Notes under the pieces: generated by a model | Databases searched by the model: none | What the model saw: the letters and a program-made list of their open reading frames with translations, nothing else | What the model was told of the DNA's origin: nothing | Part shown: positions 1 through 5,377 of the stretch, in pieces | How positions within the stretch are numbered: position 1 is the first letter of the stretch | Layout: each line of letters opens with the position of its first letter | Translations under genes and position numbers: made by a program | NCBI GenBank assembly: GCA_964600645.1 | Contig: CAZRJL010000040.1 | Coordinates: 1-8,750 of the forward strand | DNA: 8,750 nt | Direction of reading: 5' to 3' | From: UBA12151 sp964600645 | GTDB lineage: Bacteria > Patescibacteriota > Minisyncoccia > Moranbacterales > UBA9337

Positions 1-9
1 GGAAATCAA

Positions 10-594
10 TTAATATAATAATTTAAACGTTTTTAAAATTTCTTTTAAAATATTGATTTCTAATTGTTTTTCTTTTTCATTATCATAATATTTTAGCACT
101 ATTAACCACTCATAATTGCTATCTCTATTATCAATAAAATAATATTCATCATAAGTACTACCGTTAGTAAGTTTATTTTTAGTATTATAAACTATACTTT
201 TAACATTTAGAACATTAATAGCAACATCTTTTTTCGATTTTTCATTATTAACTCTAGGATTCTTTTCAGATTTTATAAAACTGATATAACTCTCGCACCA
301 ATACTCATCAATTTTGTCCCTCTCACAATTTTTCTTATCGCCAAAAGTAACCCCGTCAATCAAATCATATTCCCAATCCTGAGGATATTTAACTTCAAAG
401 CCGTATTTTTCATTTTTGTAAGTTTTCCAGCTACTTGTATCTATTTTTTCTTCTTTATTTTGAATCTGCTCCTGAATTTCAGCCTGTTCAATTTTTGATA
501 TTTCAATATTTTGATTATTTTCCCAAACCAAAAAACCTCCGATTGTGATAATCAGGATTGAAAACAATAAGATTGAAATCTTCTTTATTTCCAT
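10..594 (-). CDS. Membrane-anchored PsbP-like protein, 194 aa
   Basis: Function is unknown; it probably acts outside the cytoplasmic membrane. Residues about 6-24 form one hydrophobic helix behind a short Lys-bearing N-terminus, which fits an N-in membrane anchor or uncleaved signal. A Gln/Glu/Lys-rich linker follows (about 25-50). The core opens with Y64-G-F-E-V-K-Y-P-Q-D-W74, which resembles the YGFxxxYPxxW opening of PsbP-like domains common in Patescibacteria. C90 and C100 could form a disulfide. The ATG at 592-594 puts the anchor right at the N-terminus; no Shine-Dalgarno is visible. It lies 69 nt past alaS on the same strand with no clear terminator between them. The gene is strikingly AT-rich: 13 G+C of 60 at 61-120 and 12 of 60 at 181-240. 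That suggests an accessory or acquired gene. The fold assignment rests on one motif plus architecture. Confidence 0.75.
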   Translation of the reverse strand: MEIKKISILLFSILIITIGGFLVWENNQNIEISKIEQAEIQEQIQNKEEKIDTSSWKTYKNEKYGFEVKYPQDWEYDLIDGVTFGDKKNCERDKIDEYWCESYISFIKSEKNPRVNNEKSKKDVAINVLNVKSIVYNTKNKLTNGSTYDEYYFIDNRDSNYEWLIVLKYYDNEKEKQLEINILKEILKTFKLLY

Positions 595-663
595 GTCTGT
601 ATAAAATTAATTTTCATCAAACCTTATTTAAAATATCATAAAGCTTGGCAAAAAGCAACTTAT

Positions 664-2517
664 TTATTCCAAAACCGCTTTGATTCGGCGGACTCCCGCT
701 CCGGAGGATTCTTCTTTTTTGATTTTGAATTTTCCCAACTCGCCGGTATTTTCCGCGTGCGGTCCGCCACAAAGCTCGCTACTGAAATTTCCAATTGAAT
801 ATACCTTGACCATATCTCCATATTTCGACGGGTCAAAAGAAATTTTCACATTTTTCAAAGCCTCATTTTTTGGCATCTGAGTCATTTCAACCGGAATATT
901 CTCCTGGATTTTTTGATTGACTAAATCTTCAACCTTCTTGATTTGCTCATCAGTCAATTTTTCCGGATAATTGAAATCAAAGCGCAATCTTTCAGCTGTA
1001 ATATTGGAACCTTTTTGATAGGTCTCTTCGCCCAAAACTTTGCGAAGCGCCGAGAGCATCAAATGCGCCGCCGTATGCAACTTTTTAGTTTCCTCCCCGC
1101 TATCCGCCAATCCACCCTTAAATTTCCCAGCACTAGCAGTCCGCGAAAGTTCCTGGTGCTCTCGCAACTCCCTTTCAAATTCCCTTTCATCCACCTTAAT
1201 CCCTTTTTCTTTTGCGATTTCCCTCGTTAATTCGATCGGGAACCCGAATGTAGCGTATAAATTAAAAACTATTTTACCTGATAAAAAAGATTTTGGTTCT
1301 TCTTTTATAATATGACCCTGCCGGTCTTCATAAAGATCGACAACTTTAATAGCTTTTTCAAACTCTCTTAATCCTTTTTCAAGCGTCGCTATAAATTTAT
1401 TTTCTTCTTTCGATAATTCAGCATAAATATTTGCTCTGCTTTTAATGGGGTCTTGAAAATACTCTCCATATATTTCAATAACAACATTAGCAATCTTCGT
1501 GGTAAATTCCCCTTCAATCCCTAATTGTTTTCCATGTCTAATCGCCCTACGCACCAATCTGCGTACCACATATCCCTGATCTGTATTTGATGGAGCAATC
1601 CCTTCAGAAATTATAAAAACTGCCGCCTTGATATGGTCAGCAACAATCCGCATTGATTTAATATCTTCTAACCAACATCCCGGCATTTCATCAAATCCCA
1701 AATCGCCTTTTTTGAATTCGTATTTCTTCCCAGAAAGCTCTTCGATCTTTTCAATAATCGGCCAGAATAATTCTGTTTTGTAGTTGTCGTCAAAACCGTT
1801 CAACGCCGAAAGAATTCTTTCCATACCCATTCCCGTATCAACATTTTTTTTTGCCAATAGAACAAATTTTCCTTCTTCATTTTTTTCAAACTGCATAAAA
1901 ACGTTATTCCAAATTTCCACCCATTGGTCATTGTCATCAGCAAAACTTTCCGGAACTTTATTAGCATCTCCCACCCAATAAAATATTTCAGTGTCGGGAC
2001 CGCATGGCCCAGTTTGGCCTGCCGGACCCCACCAATTATTTTTCTTTGGAAGGCGTGCAATTCTCTTTTCCGGCATTCCAAGTGATTTCCATTTTTCAAA
2101 AGATTCTTCATCAAAAGAAACATTTTCATCTCCCTCGAAAACTGAAACTGCCAGCCTGCTCTTGTCCAATCCCATCCATTCGGAAGAAGTCAAAAACTCC
2201 CAACTCATTTCAATTGATTCATTTTTAAAGTAATCTCCGAAAGACCAATTTCCAAGCATTTCAAAAAAAGTATGATGCGTCGCGTCTCCCACCTCATCAA
2301 TGTCGGTTGTTCGCACGCATTTTTGCACATTCGTCACTCGTTTTCCTCCGGGGTGTTTTTCGCCCATAATATACGGCACCAAAGGATGCATGCCGGCGGT
2401 CGTGAAAAGCGTAGTCGGATCATTTTCCGGCACCAAAGAAGCCGAAGGAATAATTGTATGTCCCTTCGACTGAAAAAATTTCAAATATTTTTCCCGTAAT
2501 TCTTTTGCTGTCATCAT
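664..2517 (-). CDS. alaS: Alanyl-tRNA synthetase, compact form lacking C-Ala
   Basis: Charges tRNA-Ala with alanine in the cytoplasm and hydrolyses mischarged Ser/Gly-tRNA-Ala. Counting from an upstream in-frame TTG (2527-2529, 621 aa), the class II catalytic core spans about 6-250, with GDATHHTFFEMLGNWSFGDY (81-100), TGPCGPDTEIF (173-183) and VDTGMGMERI (230-239). The tRNA-recognition region follows, with SNTDQGY (314-320). The editing domain has zinc-type HTAAH (485-489) and CGGPH (587-591), so editing looks intact. The protein stops just after SSGAGVRRIKAV, so the linker and C-terminal C-Ala/DHHA1 domain are absent (E. coli AlaRS is 876 aa). The 69 nt beyond the stop hold no remnant. Start: ATG 2515-2517 or 2512-2514 gives the family-typical MTAKELREKY; the TTG lies 4 nt after an AGG and remains possible. 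The usual Asp of YDTYGFP is Ala426. It follows the 230-aa ORF closely, suggesting translational coupling. Confidence 0.96.
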   Translation of the reverse strand: MMTAKELREKYLKFFQSKGHTIIPSASLVPENDPTTLFTTAGMHPLVPYIMGEKHPGGKRVTNVQKCVRTTDIDEVGDATHHTFFEMLGNWSFGDYFKNESIEMSWEFLTSSEWMGLDKSRLAVSVFEGDENVSFDEESFEKWKSLGMPEKRIARLPKKNNWWGPAGQTGPCGPDTEIFYWVGDANKVPESFADDNDQWVEIWNNVFMQFEKNEEGKFVLLAKKNVDTGMGMERILSALNGFDDNYKTELFWPIIEKIEELSGKKYEFKKGDLGFDEMPGCWLEDIKSMRIVADHIKAAVFIISEGIAPSNTDQGYVVRRLVRRAIRHGKQLGIEGEFTTKIANVVIEIYGEYFQDPIKSRANIYAELSKEENKFIATLEKGLREFEKAIKVVDLYEDRQGHIIKEEPKSFLSGKIVFNLYATFGFPIELTREIAKEKGIKVDEREFERELREHQELSRTASAGKFKGGLADSGEETKKLHTAAHLMLSALRKVLGEETYQKGSNITAERLRFDFNYPEKLTDEQIKKVEDLVNQKIQENIPVEMTQMPKNEALKNVKISFDPSKYGDMVKVYSIGNFSSELCGGPHAENTGELGKFKIKKEESSGAGVRRIKAVLE

Positions 2518-2534
2518 AAAAAAATTCAATAAAC

Positions 2535-3227
2535 CTAAACCAATTTATAATACTCCTCGCCTTTGTTGTTAATAATCATCAGACTTTTTTCCAATCTTGT
2601 TTCATTTATAATATTTTTTTGCTGCCGATTTATTTTTTCCATCTCTTTGAAAAATTCCTCCTTCGAAATTCCTTTTTCCAATTTATTGAAAAATTTTATA
2701 AGGTTGATAATTCCAGAAGCGCCCGCCGGCAGATCGCAATTAATATAATCCAAAAATCTTTCTAAATATCCCAATCTTGATTTCAGTTCTTCTTTAAGAA
2801 TATCCTCATTTTCAACTAAAATTGCCACATAATCTTTTAATAATCCAAATCCTTCTTTTACTGTTTTGAATTTTTCCGCCGGAAATTCTTTATCAAAATA
2901 TTTTCCATCTTCAAAGCGCTTAATAAATCCGCGCGCGACTACTGCGTTTCCAAGTATATGATTGAAATTACTATCAAAAACTATCAACTGCGGGTCAGTC
3001 TTTGAAAGAATTTCTATTTCTTTTTCCAACTTTTCAGCATCCCCTTTCGCCTTTCTCTGTTCCGGTAAAATAAATCCGATTTCCTTTTGATGCCTGGTGT
3101 TTTTAATATATCCAACTTCCCACAAATCCTTATATTCGACAAGATGCATCAAAGCATTATTCCATATTTTATCATTGGAACCTTCTCTTCCTTTTTGCTC
3201 TAAAATTCTTTCCCTGAAATTTTCCAT
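2535..3227 (-). CDS. Unrecognised soluble protein, 230 aa
   Basis: I do not recognise a family. The product is charged and Lys/Glu-rich, with no signal peptide or membrane helix. Residues 60-76 and 140-205 look helical and amphipathic. A more hydrophobic centre (about 80-100, LIVFDSNFNHILGNAVVARG) may be the core of a small globular fold. There is one cysteine (C164), so no metal-binding cluster is evident. The ATG at 3225-3227 lies 9 nt after the stop of the 87-aa ORF and has no Shine-Dalgarno, only an A/T run. The gene ends in TAG, the only non-TAA stop among the complete genes here, 17 nt before the first alaS ATG. Its place between mnmA and alaS suggests co-expression with translation genes, but nothing in the sequence proves a role there. 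Confidence 0.85.
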   Translation of the reverse strand: MENFRERILEQKGREGSNDKIWNNALMHLVEYKDLWEVGYIKNTRHQKEIGFILPEQRKAKGDAEKLEKEIEILSKTDPQLIVFDSNFNHILGNAVVARGFIKRFEDGKYFDKEFPAEKFKTVKEGFGLLKDYVAILVENEDILKEELKSRLGYLERFLDYINCDLPAGASGIINLIKFFNKLEKGISKEEFFKEMEKINRQQKNIINETRLEKSLMIINNKGEEYYKLV

Positions 3228-3236
3228 AAAAAAATA

Positions 3237-3500
3237 TTATTTTATCGCTTTTTCTAATTCATTATAATCATCATTTGACCAATGATATCGAAATTCTCCC
3301 TTCACTTTGGAAATCGCATCCGCTATGGTTATTTTTCCATTTTCCAAATCCCGATCCCAATTTCTAAGCCTTCCATCAAGTCCACTAGTAACAAGCCAAG
3401 CCGCTTCTTCTTTTCCGGCACTTTTTTTCTTTTGAGCGATTTGCAAAACCACATCACGTAATTTTCTCATATTTTTATTTTTTATCAAATTAGAAAACAT
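3237..3500 (-). CDS. Unrecognised small protein, 87 aa
   Basis: I do not recognise a family. It is a small, mostly helical, charged protein with no membrane segment or signal. Residues 11-35 are basic, with K24-K25-K26; Trp occurs at 35, 48 and 74; the C-terminal half is a likely helix (57-68) and an acidic tail. Two Met codons could start it. The first, ATG 3498-3500, is favoured because GGAG (plus-strand ctcc, 3508-3511) lies upstream with a 7-nt spacer, while the internal ATG at codon 11 has only an A/T run before it. Using the first ATG, the gene overlaps the end of the 88-aa ORF by 11 nt, so the two are probably translationally coupled. Confidence 0.8.
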   Translation of the reverse strand: MFSNLIKNKNMRKLRDVVLQIAQKKKSAGKEEAAWLVTSGLDGRLRNWDRDLENGKITIADAISKVKGEFRYHWSNDDYNELEKAIK

Positions 3501-3756
3501 CAGGCAACTCCAAGGATTCTCTTATTTTTTTTGCCTCAACTTCGCTGATGTATCCATTTCGATGAGCTCCGTCAAGCGCCTCATGAACTTCTTTTGCTTC
3601 AAGTGTGCTGCCTGATTTTTCCATTTTTTCCGCTAAATAATCTTTGGCTTTATTACTCAAGCCTTTAAAGTTTTCATCCAACGCTTCTCGCGCAGAACTG
3701 CGCGAAAAACTTCCAACCGAACGTCTATTGCGAAAACTCAAATTATTCAATGCCAT
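3490..3756 (-). CDS. Unrecognised small protein, 88 aa
   Basis: I do not recognise a family. The N-terminal 25 residues are Ser/Arg-rich and probably disordered. Residues 25-48 and 52-84 look like two or three amphipathic helices. There are no membrane segments and no cysteines. The ATG at 3754-3756 lacks a Shine-Dalgarno. The gene begins 55 nt after the mnmA stop; a TATAAT hexamer at 3774-3779 (minus strand) in that gap could be a secondary promoter, but I see no good -35. An inverted repeat with 8-nt arms (3688-3705) lies within codons 18-23. The gene's 3' end carries the ribosome binding site of the overlapping 87-aa ORF. The coupling and the neighbours mnmA and alaS support a real gene, though the role is unknown. 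Confidence 0.8.
   Translation of the reverse strand: MALNNLSFRNRRSVGSFSRSSAREALDENFKGLSNKAKDYLAEKMEKSGSTLEAKEVHEALDGAHRNGYISEVEAKKIRESLELPDVF
3508..3511 (-). promoter_or_regulatory. Shine-Dalgarno GGAG deciding the 87-aa ORF start
   Basis: GGAG on the minus strand lies 7 nt upstream of ATG 3498-3500, inside the end of the 88-aa ORF. It supports the overlapping start over the internal Met. Most genes in this window have no recognisable Shine-Dalgarno, so this one stands out. Confidence 0.65.
3688..3705. repeat. 18-bp inverted repeat inside the 88-aa ORF
   Basis: TCGCGCAG-AA-CTGCGCGA: 8-nt perfect arms around a 2-nt centre. As RNA it would form a 7-bp stem with a 4-nt loop. It is very GC-rich for its surroundings and codes for residues 18-23 (SRSSAR). 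No T-run follows on either strand, so it is not a typical intrinsic terminator. It could be a protein-binding site, an mRNA hairpin, or chance. Confidence 0.6.
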
Positions 3757-3773
3757 ATTTTTTATTTTTACTG

Positions 3774-3779
3774 ATTATA
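3774..3779 (-). promoter_or_regulatory. Possible -10 element upstream of the 88-aa ORF
   Basis: A perfect TATAAT on the minus strand sits 17 nt before the ATG of the 88-aa ORF, in the 55-nt gap after mnmA. No matching -35 is found at 16-18 nt, and the sequence is AT-rich, so this may be chance. If real, the three small ORFs and alaS could be transcribed without mnmA. Confidence 0.25.
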
Positions 3780-3811
3780 AAAAACCAAAAACACTTATAA
3801 TATTTGGAACG

Positions 3812-5068
3812 TTAAACAACGATAATTCCTCCACCCAAAACCTCCCGTTTGTCGGTATAGAAAACCGCTGACTGTCCCGGTGTAACCGCCTTTTGCGGCT
3901 GGACAAATTCCACAACATAAACTCCGTCGCTCCCTGTTTGTTTCTTGTTTCTTGCATCTTGTATCTTAATATCTTTTTGTATCTTGTATTTTACTTGCCC
4001 CAAAACAAAGTTTTTCGGGGCATCTTGTATCTTTCTTATTATTATAGCATCAACTAAAGGATTTCGGTAGCGAATTTTCACTTTCACTTTGATTGGAAGT
4101 TGCGACTCCTTAGCGCCAATCCAGTTCACATTTTTCACTTCCATTTGTTGTTTGAAAAGTTTCGGGTCATTTTCCTGATTCGTAACAATCAAAATATTAT
4201 TTTTCAAATCTTTTTCCACTACGTAATATGGTCCGGTTCCGCCAATATTAATTCCTTTGCGCTGTCCGATGGTATATATCGAAAGCCCTTCATGTTCGCC
4301 GACAACCTTTCCTCCAGTATCGACTATTTCTCCTTTTTTCATCGGAGTGTTTCTTCGGATAAAGTTGGTCGGGTATTTTTCTTGCGTAAAGCAAATCCCC
4401 TGCGAATCATCCTTGTCAAAAACCGGCAAACCGAAATCTTTCGCCATTTTACGAATTTCCGGTTTTTGATATTTCCCGACCGGAAAAATAATTTTCCCCA
4501 ATTGCTTTTGCGTCAAATTATATAAAAAATAAGTCTGATCCTTCTCCTTATCCTCCGCCTGCAACAATTTGTATCCGACGGCTTGAATTTTGTTATTTGA
4601 AATTTTTGATTTTTTTGTATCTTGGTTATTGTTTTTTGGAAATTCCCGCTTTATGCGGGCATAGTGTCCCGTTGCCACAAAATCCGCATCCATTTCCAGC
4701 ATTTTCTGAAACAAGAATCGGAATTTTATTTTCGGATTGCATGGCACGCAAGGATTAGGCGTGCGTCCAGCCTTGATTTCAGAGAGAAAATAATCCACCA
4801 CTTCTTTCTTGAACTCTTTGGCGGCATTGATCGTGTACAATGGAATATCCAAAATCTGCGCTACCTTGCGCGCATCTTCAAAAGCTTCGATAGAACAACA
4901 TTTGTTTTCCACCAACTCATTTTCTTCGGGATCTTTCCAAAAATGCATAAAAACACCAACGACATCATATCCTTGTTTTTTCAGTAGCGCCGCCGAAACG
5001 GAAGAATCCACCCCGCTGGAAAGCGCCAACACCACCCGCTTTTTCTTTTTAACTTTTTTCCCACCCAT
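3812..5068 (-). CDS. mnmA: tRNA-specific 2-thiouridylase MnmA with two insertions
   Basis: Makes the 2-thio group of s2U34 in tRNA-Lys, -Glu and -Gln in the cytoplasm, using ATP to activate U34 and persulfide sulfur. The ATP PP-loop is at S17-S-G-V-D-S-S23; the usual second residue is Gly, here Ser18. Then come TGHYAR (133-138), KDQTYFLY (176-183), the putative catalytic cysteines C110 (in VPCNPKIKF) and C226 (in DSQGICF), TIGQRKGINIGG (266-277), and the C-terminal barrel ending in AVTPGQSAVFY...LGGGI. The length, 418 aa, exceeds the roughly 370 of the family. The excess lies in two places: about 145-163 and about 345-382, the second carrying a heptamer-repeat array. Both lie between conserved blocks and keep the frame, so the enzyme is probably active. 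No Shine-Dalgarno is seen. The promoter is so close that transcription may begin at the ATG. Confidence 0.96.
   Translation of the reverse strand: MGGKKVKKKKRVVLALSSGVDSSVSAALLKKQGYDVVGVFMHFWKDPEENELVENKCCSIEAFEDARKVAQILDIPLYTINAAKEFKKEVVDYFLSEIKAGRTPNPCVPCNPKIKFRFLFQKMLEMDADFVATGHYARIKREFPKNNNQDTKKSKISNNKIQAVGYKLLQAEDKEKDQTYFLYNLTQKQLGKIIFPVGKYQKPEIRKMAKDFGLPVFDKDDSQGICFTQEKYPTNFIRRNTPMKKGEIVDTGGKVVGEHEGLSIYTIGQRKGINIGGTGPYYVVEKDLKNNILIVTNQENDPKLFKQQMEVKNVNWIGAKESQLPIKVKVKIRYRNPLVDAIIIRKIQDAPKNFVLGQVKYKIQKDIKIQDARNKKQTGSDGVYVVEFVQPQKAVTPGQSAVFYTDKREVLGGGIIVV
3937..4034 (-). repeat. In-frame heptamer-repeat array with palindrome in mnmA
   Basis: Read on the minus strand, two heptamers (AAGATAC, AAGATGC at 4033-4020) meet a GC-rich hairpin (4021-3997), then two more (AAAATAC, AAGATAC at 3992-3979), then four perfect tandem heptamers (AAGATAC, AAGATGC, AAGAAAC, AAGAAAC at 3967-3940). 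The 14-nt string GCATCTTGTATCTT (plus strand) occurs at 3954-3967 and 4020-4033, exactly 66 nt (22 codons) apart, so KIQDA is encoded at residues 346-350 and 368-372. The array falls between two strands of the MnmA C-terminal barrel, where E. coli MnmA has a short turn. It looks like an inserted element, comparable in behaviour to Rickettsia palindromic elements; that comparison is an inference. Confidence 0.8.
3997..4021. repeat. Imperfect palindrome within the mnmA insertion
   Basis: Plus-strand GCCCCAAAAC (3997-4006) pairs with 4010-4021, giving a 10-bp stem, a 3-nt loop (AAA) and a 2-nt bulge (4015-4016). It is flanked on both sides by the heptamer repeats and codes for part of A350-Q358. 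The GC-rich ends contrast with the AT-rich repeats around it. It could be the core of a small mobile palindromic element. There is no T-run placing it as a terminator. Confidence 0.65.
4580..4637 (-). repeat. Low-complexity insertion in mid-MnmA
   Basis: This stretch encodes about residues 145-163 (Asn/Lys/Gln-rich, including NNNQD and SNNKIQ), between TGHYARIK and KDQTYFLY. E. coli MnmA has a shorter segment there. Three heptamer-phase units can be seen on the plus strand: gtatctt 4617-4623, ggttatt 4624-4630 and gtttttt 4631-4637. The first matches the unit of the 3940-4033 array exactly. The rest is simple A/T-rich sequence. It is probably a decayed copy of the same repeat family or a related one. 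Confidence 0.45.
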
Positions 5069-5074
5069 AAACCA

Positions 5075-5103
5075 ATTCTAACAAAGCAGGCAACTTTTAA
5101 CAA
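5075..5103 (-). promoter_or_regulatory. Promoter of mnmA, predicted leaderless
   Basis: On the minus strand, -35 TTGTTA (5098-5103, 4 of 6 consensus), a 17-bp spacer, and -10 TAGAAT (5075-5080, 5 of 6). Only six bases (TGGTTT) lie between the -10 and the mnmA ATG at 5066-5068, so the expected start of transcription is at or within a base or two of the ATG. No Shine-Dalgarno would fit in such a leader, and none is seen. Confidence 0.6.
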
Positions 5104-5115
5104 TAGTCTTGTTGC
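5090..5115. promoter_or_regulatory. Dyad symmetry overlapping the mnmA -35
   Basis: AACAA (5099-5103) and TTGTT (5109-5113) are inverted around 5 nt, inside an outer GCAAC (5090-5094) / GTTGC (5111-5115) pair that competes with it. The left inner arm overlaps the mnmA -35. This may be an operator shared by the divergent genes. The arms are short and AT-rich, so chance is a fair alternative. Confidence 0.2.
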
Positions 5116-5135
5116 TTTTTTGGTCTGTTTGGGTT

Positions 5136-5139
5136 AGGA
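5136..5139 (+). promoter_or_regulatory. Shine-Dalgarno AGGA for the 76-aa ORF
   Basis: AGGA sits 7 nt before the ATG at 5147-5149. It fixes this start over the nearby out-of-frame ATG at 5142. No convincing plus-strand promoter is seen in 5069-5146; the TATGAT at 5141-5146 would start transcription inside the gene. Confidence 0.6.
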
Positions 5140-5146
5140 TTATGAT

Positions 5147-5377
5147 ATGTTTGGACTTATTAAATCAATAATTTGGATTGTCGGTTTTGCGGTTGTCGCT
5201 TCTTTTGCGCTCAACTATTTTGGCTATGAAATCAACAAAAATTATTTTGCCGAAAGAAAAAATGAGTGCCAACAAAAACTCAAAGATTGCCAAAAAGAAC
5301 TTTTGCGCCAAGGGATCGACAACGCTCAATGTGATTTCAATTGCGTCGATCCGAAATTAATAATTAACAAAAAATAA
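5147..5377 (+). CDS. Small membrane-anchored four-cysteine protein, 76 aa
   Basis: Function is unknown. Residues about 7-24 form a single hydrophobic helix (IIWIVGFAVVASFALNYF region), followed by a short amphipathic, Lys/Gln-rich helix (about 30-55) and a tail with C62 and C66 (CDFNC). With C41 and C48 (C-x6-C), the soluble part has four cysteines in two pairs, which could form disulfides outside the cell or bind metal inside. The ATG has a good AGGA Shine-Dalgarno. The stop overlaps the start of the GT2 gene by one base (TAATG), so the two are almost certainly co-transcribed and coupled. The position suggests an accessory part of the glycosylation operon; the sequence itself does not show which. 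Confidence 0.82.
   Translation: MFGLIKSIIWIVGFAVVASFALNYFGYEINKNYFAERKNECQQKLKDCQKELLRQGIDNAQCDFNCVDPKLIINKK

Noticed and set aside
595..663. Terminator or promoter between alaS and the 194-aa ORF
   Set aside because: The only hairpin (GCTT/AAGC) has 4 bp without a T-run, and the TATGAT at 635-640 has no -35 at a proper distance.
943..2499. Plus-strand open frames across alaS (for example 943-1230, 1991-2233, 2272-2499)
   Set aside because: They are antisense to strongly conserved AlaRS coding sequence, are short, and give no protein-like sequence.
3490..3756. EF-hand-like loop in the 88-aa ORF (DGAHRNGYISEVE)
   Set aside because: The acidic ligands at positions 3 and 5 are absent and the Gly spacing is off by one, so calcium binding is not supported.
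3237..3756. Possible paralogy of the 87- and 88-aa ORFs through a shared LDGxxRN string
   Set aside because: The similarity does not extend past a few residues and falls at different positions in the proteins.
3937..4034. CRISPR-like array
   Set aside because: The units are 7 nt with no unique spacers of regular length, and the array is in frame within mnmA.
5090..5120. GCAAC...GTTGC followed by six T on the plus strand, like an intrinsic terminator
   Set aside because: No plus-strand gene lies upstream for it to end, the loop is 16 nt, and the region overlaps the mnmA promoter.
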